Source: an uncultured Muribaculaceae bacterium (GTDB lineage: Bacteria; Bacteroidota; Bacteroidia; Bacteroidales; Muribaculaceae). From it: a stretch of DNA of 9,858 bases. Made by a program: the position numbers and the translations under genes. The stretch is taken from NCBI GenBank assembly GCA_910579845.1, contig CAJTWL010000048.1, positions 1 through 9,858 of the forward strand, written 5' to 3'. This document shows positions 1 through 5,873 of this stretch, piece after piece; within the stretch, counting starts at the first letter, position 1; every line of letters begins with the position of its first letter. Under the pieces are notes generated by a model. That model ran no database searches. It was not told the DNA's origin and worked only from the letters and a program-made list of their open reading frames with translations.

Positions 1-53
1 AGAGCAATTAACCTACGCTCATTTCCAATAAATTACACTCTTTTCGTAACTTC

Positions 54-66
54 ATTCTGCAAAGTT
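54..66 (-). promoter_or_regulatory. Possible leftward promoter -7 region
   Basis: Read on the minus strand this is AACTTTGCAGAAT, resembling the Bacteroidetes -7 element (TAnnTTTG). The same 13 bases occur at 2063-2075, just upstream of the DUF3828-like gene, where a promoter is expected. No start codon with a lasting frame follows inside the window, so the transcript would serve a gene to the left. A convincing -33 TTG is not seen. Confidence 0.3.
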
Positions 67-94
67 TTATAAGATAGTTTCTTAAACATACTCT

Positions 95-118
95 AAAAAC
101 GCTGTTTGTTATGGAGCG
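95..118 (-). terminator. Weak terminator after the GNAT gene
   Basis: On the minus strand CGCT (overlapping the last codons of the acetyltransferase), an 11-base loop and AGCG are followed directly by five T. The stem is only 4 bp, so this is a marginal Rho-independent terminator. It is placed where the two-gene unit 1344-109 should end. Confidence 0.3.
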
Positions 119-555
119 AGATGTAAGTGGAGAATTGGAAATGGTTTGCCCGAAGAATCCAGTTCATCGCGTCCGATTACCTCATATCCCATATGTTTGT
201 AGAACTGATATGCTTGCCGATTATCCTCATTGACATCAACATTTCGGATATTACATTCATTGACAGCAAAATTTATAAATGCCTTGCCGTATCCATGACC
301 TTGCTCTTCGGGTGCTACAAACAACATTTCCAGCATATCTTCGCTGAGTCCCATAAATGCGACAATCTGTTCATTCACATTTCGTATTATAAACAGATCT
401 ACACTCGGGAAATAATTGTTTCTAACCAACGGCTTAAAGAACGCAATATCTTCTTCTTTCAGAAAATGATGAGAACTGCGCACAGAACGTTCCCATATAT
501 TCAGTAATTCATCTAAGAGTTCTTCGGATAATGAATGCAGTTTCTCAAGTCTCAT
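109..555 (-). CDS. GNAT-family N-acetyltransferase, YjaB-like
   Basis: Predicted cytoplasmic acetyl-CoA-dependent acetyltransferase of 148 aa, a normal single-domain GNAT length. The acetyl-CoA pyrophosphate loop is visible as Q85-G-H-G-Y-G90 after the beta-4 strand EMLFVAPEE. The C-terminal part has the DVNEDN...FYKHMGYEV motif (residues 107-125), with Tyr119 in the usual general-acid position. The N-terminal IWERSVRSSHHFL and the ending GKPFPILHL closely resemble, from memory, E. coli YjaB (IWCRSVDATHDFL and GKPYPLLNL). The substrate cannot be told from the sequence; small molecules, a tRNA or a protein are all possible in this family. The ATG lies only 4 bp after the stop of the upstream frameshifted gene, so the two are probably co-transcribed. 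Confidence is high for the family and low for the substrate. Confidence 0.88.
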   Translation of the reverse strand: MRLEKLHSLSEELLDELLNIWERSVRSSHHFLKEEDIAFFKPLVRNNYFPSVDLFIIRNVNEQIVAFMGLSEDMLEMLFVAPEEQGHGYGKAFINFAVNECNIRNVDVNEDNRQAYQFYKHMGYEVIGRDELDSSGKPFPILHLHLAP

Positions 556-559
556 TTTT

Positions 560-1344
560 TTAATAGTCTAATATAATAGGAACGTTCTGTTCTTCCGCAA
601 ATTTAACAGCTTGATAAAACATCGAATATGCGCATTGAGCTAGTTCCTCAATACGATATTTTTCTCGAGTGGCTTTATTTTTACGGCGAATAAAGCCAAA
701 AATAAGCTTTGGTTCCTCTGCTGGGTTGACCGGGATATAAAATTTGTCATTCCTCCAAGATAGTATAGTAGCTTCATCAGCCTTCCATATCTTTTGATTC
801 AGTTCTTCCAATTCGTGCTTCAACATTGCAACCGTTGAAAAGGTTGTCTCTTCTTCAATAGGCAATGGGCGACAAAAGCCATCTCTTTGGGAATAGGAAG
901 CCAGTGCGTTACACTTGATATCAAAGAACAGGTAAATTCCTGAGACATGGCTTTTTCAACAATCGGCTCCTCATAAGCATTCCACCCACTTTCCACATAC
1001 TCAGGCAATGGACAATCAAGCAAACGACAAGCTTGCAGCATTATTAATGCACCGAATGCTTCCCATCCGGGTCTGTCGGTAAAGTAATCATGTTCGTTTT
1101 TCTCATCCCATAATGGAGAATGAAAGGACGGATCAATATTTTTTACAAGATGATCCATCCATTCGTACACTGCATCGGAGATCTGTTCAACCAACTTTTT
1201 CTCCTGTTCTGGCTCTATTCTGTCTCTTCCGGGGCTTATTGTTTTATATTTCAGACCATTCTCTTCAGCAAACTGCTGTGCGATATTTTTCCAATTGTGG
1301 CTGTAATAACGAGTCAAAGTCCCGGCATAAATATCTAAACTCAT
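560..1344 (-). pseudogene. Conserved cytoplasmic protein, broken by a frameshift
   Basis: Two minus-strand frames together make one protein of about 261 aa. The first frame starts at ATG 1344 (MSLDIYAGTLTRYYSHNW) and runs to about position 875, after which it becomes low-quality sequence ending at 820. The second carries PLPIEEETTFSTVAMLK through KFAEEQNVPIILDY to the stop at 560. Restoring one base near the T run read from 877-874 joins them as WLPIPKEMAF-C-RPLPIEEE. I recall full-length homologues reading WLPxP...plp.G....fgTv..L..EL..N...W through this point, which supports one ancestral gene; the family has no known function to me. ATG 1344 is preferred over the upstream in-frame ATG at 1443 because the extra 33 residues look like non-coding DNA. 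The second frame has only a TTG start of its own. It could be a true pseudogene or a sequencing error. It appears to share an operon with the GNAT gene. Confidence 0.75.
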
Positions 1345-1385
1345 ATTATATAGTGTTAAATGGTCTGTATTAAATTTAAACCAGA

Positions 1386-1400
1386 TTAAACAGTTTCTAA
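1386..1400. repeat. Orphan end of the 179-bp MITE
   Basis: Read on the minus strand the 15 bases are TTAGAAACTGTTTAA, identical to the left end of the element at 2793-2971 including its TTA flank. After this the sequence diverges, and no matching second end or element body is seen nearby. It may be a remnant left by deletion, or chance. It lies upstream of the frameshifted gene at 1344. Confidence 0.35.
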
Positions 1401-1512
1401 TGAAACTTGGTATAAATTTAGTGTTTTTTGAGATGTCTGTCAAGTATGAAGGATCGTTTTAACGGATTTCAGAGTCAACAGGCAAGTACGTAATTGAAAA
1501 GAATTCACAAAT

Positions 1513-1557
1513 AAATGTCCGCTGATTTCATATAAAGGATCCGGCGGACGTTTTTTT
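1513..1557 (-). terminator. Terminator hairpin downstream of the DUF3828-like gene
   Basis: GTCCGC at 1517-1522 pairs with GCGGAC at 1544-1549, extended outwards by A-T pairs and one G-T wobble to about 10 bp, with a 21-base loop. A run of seven T follows on the plus strand, and ATTTATTTG follows on the minus strand. It is probably bidirectional. Because both neighbouring genes are on the minus strand, its likely job is to end transcripts of the gene stopping at 1590. Confidence 0.65.
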
Positions 1558-1589
1558 CATGTCATTATCGGATTCAGTATTCGTTTCGG

Positions 1590-2021
1590 CTATGATACAA
1601 AGAAGGTATCATTCCATGAAATATCTACAATCTTAAACTCTCCGTCACAATCGCAAGCCTTTACGGAAATCTCAATCTCCTTACTGTCTGCACTAAATTT
1701 GTATCTCACTAAGTACCAGTCCGCTTTAAGAGGTTCGACGGTCAAGGATTTTATGCCATATTGGGAGACATCTTGCGCCATTATGACCGCATCCGCATCA
1801 GTCTTTTCTGTTTCCGTTTCGATTTTGTCTATCAGTTGAGTTGACATATATGCCTGTTTCAAGGCGATATTGGATTCATTCATCATCTTTTCTGCATTTT
1901 GCATATAGGCTATGTAGAAATCTTTGATTGCTTTTTCGCAAGAAGCAAAAGAGCTGATGGCTGTTAACGAAAAACAGGTAACCATAATGGTGCGGGTTAT
2001 AGCGTTGAGTTTATGTTTCAT
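1590..2021 (-). CDS. Exported DUF3828-like protein
   Basis: A 143-aa protein with a signal peptide: MKHKLNAITR, a hydrophobic stretch TIMVTCFSLTAISSFA, then a probable signal peptidase I cut before SCEK. The Cys after the cut has F-A-S before it, a poor lipobox, so a lipoprotein is unlikely. The mature part begins KAIKDFYIAYMQN and continues with YMSTQLIDKIE, DADAVIMAQDV and ADWYLVRYKF, a pattern I associate with DUF3828 proteins of Bacteroidetes. These are small periplasmic alpha+beta proteins of unknown role. Start 2021 is chosen over 2042 because the basic signal-peptide N-region begins there; the longer form would only add MIIRKKD. It has its own promoter-like element (2069-2076) and a terminator, so it appears monocistronic. 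Confidence 0.75.
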   Translation of the reverse strand: MKHKLNAITRTIMVTCFSLTAISSFASCEKAIKDFYIAYMQNAEKMMNESNIALKQAYMSTQLIDKIETETEKTDADAVIMAQDVSQYGIKSLTVEPLKADWYLVRYKFSADSKEIEISVKACDCDGEFKIVDISWNDTFFVS

Positions 2022-2068
2022 ATCTTTTTTTCGTATGATCATAAATTAATTGCATGTTTTAGATTCTG

Positions 2069-2076
2069 CAAAGTTC
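2069..2076 (-). promoter_or_regulatory. Candidate -7 promoter element of the DUF3828-like gene
   Basis: On the minus strand GAACTTTG matches the TTTG half of the Bacteroidetes TAnnTTTG -7 box. It would place transcription about 40 bases before ATG 2021. The upstream -33 TTG is not clear. The surrounding 13 bases recur at 54-66. Confidence 0.4.
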
Positions 2077-2134
2077 GGCATAAATGTCTGGTTCGGTCTT
2101 GATAAATGTTAAGACGCCTCGGCTTTTCAGAATT

Positions 2135-2692
2135 TTATTGTGACTTGACGGTTAATTTGCGTCTGATACGACTGAGATGTCCGGGCGTGATAAGAAGGTA
2201 GGAAGCCAAATCTTTCAGTGAAACGGTCTTGACAATATCGGGATAGTGATGACAAAGCTCCAGATAGCGTTGCTCCGGCGACTTGCGGTAGATATTTAGA
2301 CAGCGCATATATGTCATTTTGAATAACGCTGTATATTCAACCGATAGGTTGGAAGACAATAGTGAGACAAACTCCATTAACGGTATTCTTAAAATCTCAC
2401 TGTATGTTCCGGCAATAACTGACATTTCTGACGGCTCGCCGTAAACTGAGGAATGAATGTCTGTTATGAACTGCCCCGGAAATGCGAAATTGATTACAGC
2501 CTCATCGCCCGATTCATTGAGGGTAGTAAATTTGAAATATCCTGAAACAACGAGTGCCGCATACCGCGCTATTGTGCCCTGCTGGATAAATTTTTCCTCC
2601 TTTTTATAATGGTATACGGTTCCCTTCTCACGGCAAAAGTCTGTCGCTTCCGTGAAGTCCAACATGTCGAGGTATGAATTAAACTGTGCCAT
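2135..2692 (-). CDS. Crp/Fnr-family transcriptional regulator
   Basis: A 185-aa cytoplasmic DNA-binding regulator. Residues about 15-115 form the cyclic-nucleotide-binding-like beta-barrel (KKEEKFIQQGTIARYAALVV, GYFKFTTLNESGDEAVINF, GEPSEMSVIAGTYSEILRIP). The C-terminal part has a winged helix with the helix-turn-helix LKDLASYLLITPGHLSRIRRKL. The layout and LSRIRRK recognition helix match the large Bacteroidetes group of Crp/Fnr proteins. The residues that bind cAMP in E. coli CRP are not conserved, so the ligand is unknown, and no Fe-S cysteine cluster as in FNR is present. ATG 2692 is chosen over 2731 because it follows a TATCTTTG promoter element by 9 bases, so a start at 2731 would lie upstream of the transcript. 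The promoter and first codons are duplicated in degraded form at 5871-5992. A CRP-like palindrome at 6790-6805 is a possible but unproven target. Confidence 0.85.
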   Translation of the reverse strand: MAQFNSYLDMLDFTEATDFCREKGTVYHYKKEEKFIQQGTIARYAALVVSGYFKFTTLNESGDEAVINFAFPGQFITDIHSSVYGEPSEMSVIAGTYSEILRIPLMEFVSLLSSNLSVEYTALFKMTYMRCLNIYRKSPEQRYLELCHHYPDIVKTVSLKDLASYLLITPGHLSRIRRKLTVKSQ

Positions 2693-2701
2693 TGTATATT
2701 G

Positions 2702-2709
2702 CAAAGATA
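2702..2709 (-). promoter_or_regulatory. Promoter -7 box of the Crp/Fnr gene
   Basis: TATCTTTG on the minus strand is a full match to the Bacteroidetes TAnnTTTG element. It lies 9 bases before ATG 2692, so the mRNA is nearly leaderless. Upstream, TGTGCTTATCACA (2732-2720) overlaps the expected -33 region and could be an autoregulatory operator, though its half-sites are only 3 bp apart. Confidence 0.6.
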
Positions 2710-2792
2710 ACTTATTTCTTGTGATAAGCACATTTATAAGTAGAAAAATCCATCGAAAGTTGATAATAACCCGACAAGTCTGTGTGCTTTTA

Positions 2793-2971
2793 GAAACTGT
2801 TTAAATTTATTTTCAGAGGATTTTGAGATGAATTTTTGAGATTTTTGTGCGAGTCGAGGGAAACCTTCCGGTTTTGACCGACGAGACTTGGCGTAAACAG
2901 CCAAAAAGACACTTAAAAGACCTGAAAGAATTTCTATAATATTTTTTTTCGTAAAAAATTTAAACAGTTTC
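2793..2971. mobile_element. 179-bp MITE with 16-bp perfect inverted ends
   Basis: The left end GAAACTGTTTAAATTT (2793-2808) is repeated exactly inverted at 2956-2971. Both ends are flanked by TTA (2790-2792 and 2972-2974), a 3-bp target duplication of the TNA type. The interior has no ORF of note and contains a weak internal fold around 2848-2890. Non-coding, short, with terminal repeats and a target duplication, this fits a MITE moved by a transposase supplied elsewhere. TNA duplications and ends starting GA suggest the IS5 family (IS1031-like group), by inference. It sits between the divergent Crp/Fnr gene and the CoiA-like locus, so it may affect both promoters. The interval 2732-3058 otherwise holds only promoter sequence. 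Confidence 0.85.
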
Positions 2972-3011
2972 TTACAGTAGGTGGCTAATGAATAAATCTT
3001 GGAAATTTTGT

Positions 3012-3019
3012 TAATTTTG
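3012..3019 (+). promoter_or_regulatory. Candidate promoter for the uORF/CoiA-like unit
   Basis: TAATTTTG matches TAnnTTTG and is placed 39 bases before the ATG at 3059. A good -33 TTG at the usual 19-21 bp distance is not visible. It lies 38 bp downstream of the right MITE duplication, so upstream promoter sequence would be MITE DNA. Confidence 0.45.
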
Positions 3020-3058
3020 CAATGTATAACATATCAAATTCATCCCCTTGTACATAAA

Positions 3059-3148
3059 ATGACAAAGGCAGAAATAGTAAACGAGATAGCAAATACAATT
3101 AATGATAGGGGTGATCTATTAATCAGTCCGACATTTGTAAACAATTGA
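3059..3148 (+). CDS. 29-codon leader ORF with HU-like N-terminus
   Basis: ATG at 3059 opens a 29-aa ORF beginning MTKAEIVNEIA and ending PTFVNN, stop TGA at 3146-3148. The first 11 residues match what I remember as the N-terminus of Bacteroidetes HU-family DNA-binding proteins, but the following HU body is absent. The stop is 7 bases before the ATG of the CoiA-like gene, and the GAGAAG preceding that ATG overlaps this ORF's end, so translation could be coupled. It may be a leader peptide, a real small protein, or the stump of an HU gene cut by rearrangement. It was too short for routine gene calling. Confidence 0.45.
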   Translation: MTKAEIVNEIANTINDRGDLLISPTFVNN

Positions 3149-3155
3149 GAAGATT

Positions 3156-4262
3156 ATGTATGATATGATTTTTTCATGGGCCGAAGATGCCAACGGTAAA
3201 ATGGTACACGTGGATAGTGTGCGCCAAGGACTTAAATGTGGCTGCACTTGTCCTTGTTGCCATGAGACACTGCAAGCCAGACAGGGAGAAATCAGGTCAC
3301 ATGGTTTTGCACATCATAGTGATAACCGTGGAGCCAATTTGAAAATTTGCTACATGGTTATAATGTATAAGTTGGCAGAGCAGATTATTCAACAGGAAAA
3401 GAAAATACATATTCCATCGTATTACGGTATATTCAAGGAAAGAGATATTGAGTTTGCTGAAGTAGTTGTTGATAGCAGATATGATTGGATTGATAAGCAA
3501 CCTGATGTCATAGCGACAACTGTTGATGGTGTACAATACTTAATCGAGTTTACATTCGATTATAAAGTACAGCATAAGGAGAAAGTTGATTATGAAAAAC
3601 TTAATTGCATTGAGATAGATTTATCCTCGCAAACGCTTGAGTCTCTGCATAACTTTCTGATGCAATCCAACGATGGCAAAAGATGGATTAATCATCAAAC
3701 ATATTTTGAGAGCATTGAATCGGAATGTTCAAGAAACGGTAAAACGGTTGAAGTTAAGGATGAATCAGTTTGTAGTAACTGCGATTTGAAGGATGAGTGT
3801 TGTGGCATAAGACAAAAGGGACAATCCGCTCCTATTATAATTGAAAATAGCGGACATTTTTATAGAGTTTGTAAAGTTACAGAGTATAACGAATCTTTAA
3901 AACAGTTAGAAAAAGTAAGGAGGGATTCTGAATGGCAAAGACATTGGTTTGAACAATGGAAAGCTGAAGAATACCAGGAAAAATTTTTTCAAGAAGCTGA
4001 AATCAATTGTCACGGAACTATTAGAACAGAGGATGGCACGAGAGAACGTAGGGAACAAGAGGACGCTGAGCTTATTGAAACATCTAAAATAGATTCCGAA
4101 TCACGCACTTGTTTTATGTGCAAAAGAAACCTTGATTGGATGTATCGCAATGATGGGTATGCATATTGTGGACCATATATCAGTTTAGGAGTACCGAAGA
4201 ATACCCCACCGGATATGGCAAAAACGTGTAAGGGTTTCATAGTTAAATCCGGGAAAAGATAA
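3156..4262 (+). CDS. CoiA-like putative nuclease with three cysteine clusters
   Basis: A 368-aa soluble protein. The N-terminus has a metal-binding cluster C28-x-C-x-C-x-C-C35 followed by HGFAHHSD (49-56), the Cys...H-x-x-H arrangement of the CoiA zinc-finger-like region. Residues about 95-145 look like a PD-(D/E)xK nuclease core: a helix/strand IEFAEVVVDSRYDW, then QPDVIA (Asp117), YLIEFTF (Glu131) and K137/K141/K143 downstream. CoiA proteins take part in DNA uptake and recombination in naturally competent bacteria, and relatives elsewhere are uncharacterised nucleases. Two further clusters are unusual: C206-x2-C-x5-C-C216, and C319-x2-C322-x15-C338-x19-C358 at the C-terminus. A charged coiled-coil-like stretch (about 245-310, RRDSEWQRHWFEQWKAEEYQ) separates them. 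ATG 3156 follows GAGAAG and the uORF stop by 7 bases. Family assignment is by motif only. Confidence 0.6.
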   Translation: MYDMIFSWAEDANGKMVHVDSVRQGLKCGCTCPCCHETLQARQGEIRSHGFAHHSDNRGANLKICYMVIMYKLAEQIIQQEKKIHIPSYYGIFKERDIEFAEVVVDSRYDWIDKQPDVIATTVDGVQYLIEFTFDYKVQHKEKVDYEKLNCIEIDLSSQTLESLHNFLMQSNDGKRWINHQTYFESIESECSRNGKTVEVKDESVCSNCDLKDECCGIRQKGQSAPIIIENSGHFYRVCKVTEYNESLKQLEKVRRDSEWQRHWFEQWKAEEYQEKFFQEAEINCHGTIRTEDGTRERREQEDAELIETSKIDSESRTCFMCKRNLDWMYRNDGYAYCGPYISLGVPKNTPPDMAKTCKGFIVKSGKR

Positions 4263-4334
4263 AACTGCGGTGTATGGTCAAGCATATCACCTGCCGGAAT
4301 TAGGAAAACGGCTGGTCGAAGACGGGATACGGTA
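4263..4334 (+). pseudogene. Coding-like tail of a lost gene
   Basis: Immediately after the CoiA-like stop, in the same frame, the DNA reads TAVYGQAYHLPELGKRLVEDGIR and then TAA. The string has a normal protein composition with an amphipathic helix (ELGKRLVEDGI) and is richer in G+C than the CoiA-like gene, resembling the nitroreductase that follows. There is no start of its own apart from GTG at 4269. I read it as the C-terminal remnant of a gene once upstream of the nitroreductase, or less likely as a read-through extension of the CoiA-like protein. The parent gene is not recognised. Confidence 0.35.
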
Positions 4335-4370
4335 AGAACGACAAATAATATGATAGTTAAATCAATGGAT

Positions 4371-5051
4371 ATGAAAATCACAAACTGTTTCAGGTGTCTG
4401 TGCGTTATTTTAACTGTAATTACAGCAACTTTAGTTATGACAGCACAGGAAAAGAAACTTCCGGCTCCATCCTTTACGGGAGGCAAGCCGATGAACGAAG
4501 TAGTGGCAAAACGTCACAGTGTACGGGAATTTGATCCGATTAAACAGATGAGTGACGCCACTCTCGGACAACTGCTATGGATGTCGGTCGGCGTGAACCG
4601 TCCCGACGTCGGACCGTCAAGATTCGGCACTCCCGCCAACCGCAGCAACCCCACTGCACGCAATTGGCAGGAAATTCGGGCATTCGTGTTCGGCAAGGAC
4701 GGTGTATGGGAGTATATTCCCTCATCGCATTCAATTTCACTTGTAAAGGATGGAGATCACCGTAACTTGGTAGCCGGCACACCGGAGTTTTCTCAGGACT
4801 TTGTTATGGATGCCCCGTACTCGGTTGTTTTTGTGGTGGATCTGACTGATCTTCCCGAAGGTGAACAGGCAAAGGCGATGGCACTCGTGGATGTCGGCAT
4901 AGCCTGTGAGAATCTGAATCTCGCCTGTGAGTCCGGTGAAATCGCGACAGTTCCCCGCGCCACAATGGACGTAAAGGGTATCTCCGAATTGCTTGGACTC
5001 ACCCCATTGCAGATACCTGTTATGAACAATCCTATAGGATATGGGAAATAA
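4371..5051 (+). CDS. Exported nitroreductase-family (SagB-type) flavoprotein
   Basis: A 226-aa protein with a signal peptide (MKITNCFRCL, hydrophobic CVILTVITATLVMTA, cut before QEKK), so it should act in the periplasm. The mature part carries FMN-binding nitroreductase motifs: KRHSVREF near its start (phosphate contacts), PTARNWQEI in the middle, DAPYSVVFVVDL, VDVGIACENLNLAC, and the closing ATVPRATM followed by LGLTPLQIPVMNNPIGY. This matches exported SagB-like nitroreductases of Bacteroidales. They are predicted NAD(P)H- or quinol-linked FMN reductases whose natural substrate is unknown. Start 4371 is preferred because it gives a compact signal peptide; ATGs at 4350 and 4365 are possible. 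The central part is clearly richer in G+C than the CoiA-like gene 5' of it, suggesting different origins. A MITE begins 25 bp after the stop. Confidence 0.85.
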   Translation: MKITNCFRCLCVILTVITATLVMTAQEKKLPAPSFTGGKPMNEVVAKRHSVREFDPIKQMSDATLGQLLWMSVGVNRPDVGPSRFGTPANRSNPTARNWQEIRAFVFGKDGVWEYIPSSHSISLVKDGDHRNLVAGTPEFSQDFVMDAPYSVVFVVDLTDLPEGEQAKAMALVDVGIACENLNLACESGEIATVPRATMDVKGISELLGLTPLQIPVMNNPIGYGK

Positions 5052-5075
5052 TATTTGCGTCAAGTCAGTGACTAA

Positions 5076-5270
5076 GAGTGTGTTGAGTTTTAAATGATTT
5101 TAGCACAAACGGAGACTTCAGAGGGATTTTTCAAAGATTCAGAAGGGAGCATAGCGGGCTATGTGACCGACTGGATCTTTGGGAAAGCGCCAGAAGGATC
5201 GTTTGTGATGAAATCAAAAATTCATATACTCTTTATAAATGTTTAATTTGGTTTAAAACTCAACATACTC
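5076..5270. mobile_element. 195-bp fold-back MITE
   Basis: Ends GAGTGTGTTGAGTTTTAAA (from 5076) and its inverted partner (ending 5270) differ at one base over 19. Both are flanked by TAA (5073-5075, 5271-5273), a TNA-type target duplication. The interior is nearly self-complementary: CACAAACG 5104-5111 with 5200-5207, CAAAGATTCAG 5132-5142 with 5171-5181, and a tight hairpin CATAGC-GG-GCTATG at 5150-5163. RNA through it would fold into one long stem and may also end nitroreductase transcripts. There is no coding capacity. By inference it is mobilised by an IS5-family transposase, like the 179-bp element. Confidence 0.85.
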
Positions 5271-5298
5271 TAAGAGTGTTGGTTTTAAATTCAATATT

Positions 5299-5697
5299 CT
5301 ATAAGTTTTCAAGACAATAGTCTATTTTGCTCATAAGCCACTCATCAAAGTTCATATCTGCGATTTCCTGATACTGTTTTTCTGATTTAGGGTCACTGAA
5401 TTTTTGGGGATATTTGGTGTGCATAGATTTAAGAACATGCCAATCACGCCAGCGGAGAAATACATTAGAGGAAAACATGAGGATCCAGCCCGGTGTGTTT
5501 TCATCGATGACATTACCACTCAAATCATTGAATTCATGGATTATTTCAGGATAATTTTCGCAGAACTCGTCAAGGGAAATAGAGCCTCGTCTAACATCTT
5601 TGAGCATTTTGGTTGCTTTGCGTTCGAGATCGGTAAACTTGTTGCACTTTCGCTTTCTGAACTTGCCAAAAAGGTCGTAAAGATAGTTAAAACTCAT
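5299..5697 (-). CDS. Hypothetical cytoplasmic protein, 132 aa
   Basis: Not recognised. The protein has no signal peptide or membrane segment. The N-terminus is basic (residues 10-35, KFRKRKCNKF...ERKATK) and the rest is acidic-aromatic with motifs RRGSISLDEFCENYPEI, NTPGWILMFSSNVFLRWRDW and FDEWLMSKIDY. The ATG at 5697 follows the stop of a decayed small gene by 3 bases, so both probably belonged to one transcript. Size and company would suit an immunity-type or regulatory small protein, but no motif supports that. The 195-bp MITE lies about 25 bp beyond its stop. Confidence 0.65.
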   Translation of the reverse strand: MSFNYLYDLFGKFRKRKCNKFTDLERKATKMLKDVRRGSISLDEFCENYPEIIHEFNDLSGNVIDENTPGWILMFSSNVFLRWRDWHVLKSMHTKYPQKFSDPKSEKQYQEIADMNFDEWLMSKIDYCLENL

Positions 5698-5700
5698 AAT

Positions 5701-5873
5701 CTATAGAATTTCAATTAGATAAAAACTAATTTTAGGCAATGGACGTGATATTTTCTGGAGTATATCGTAAGTTTCTGATTCATTTGCCGTGTTGGTTATA
5801 ACAAAAAACTCTTTTTTATTTCTACAGGGATATACTTCGGTATCATTAGATCACCGTCAACAATCCATGAAAA
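5701..5873 (-). pseudogene. Decayed small gene, two frames meeting at A AAA AAG
   Basis: On the minus strand one frame reads SWIVDGDLMIPKYIPVEIKK and stops a few codons later; a second frame reads EFFVITNTANESETYDILQK and runs to TAG at 5703-5701. They join perfectly by a -1 shift at A AAA AAG (ATA AAA AAG), or by adding one A to the run. Counting from ATG 5846 the joined product would be 48 aa. The upstream part merges into the Crp/Fnr 5' remnant with no start codon in frame beyond that ATG, so a truncated, frameshifted remnant is most likely. A programmed frameshift cannot be excluded. Its stop is 3 bp from the start of the 132-aa gene. Confidence 0.5.

Noticed and set aside
75..97. Sequence resembling both MITE ends (AGTTTCTTA and AACATACTCTAA)
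   Set aside because: Matches are 9 and 12 bases in AT-rich DNA, without the adjoining repeat sequence or a second end.
866..900. Programmed frameshift in the gene at 560-1344
   Set aside because: No slippery heptamer in the correct phase: the CCC AAA codons are not arranged as X XXY YYZ and the T run does not fit either.
1345..1443. Longer N-terminus for the frameshifted protein, from ATG 1443
   Set aside because: The 33 extra residues contain the MITE-end-like sequence and look non-coding, while MSLDIYAG at 1344 looks like a natural start.
2720..2732. TGTGATAAGCACA as a CRP operator in the Crp/Fnr promoter
   Set aside because: The half-sites are 3 bp apart instead of 6 and are not kept in the duplicated promoter; mentioned only as a possibility.
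4010..4486. 158-codon minus-strand ORF across the end of the CoiA-like gene
   Set aside because: It is antisense to clear coding motifs of two genes and spans their junction; its translation shows no domain.
5299..5697. Immunity-protein role for the 132-aa gene
   Set aside because: No immunity-family motif and no toxin gene in the window; size alone is not evidence.
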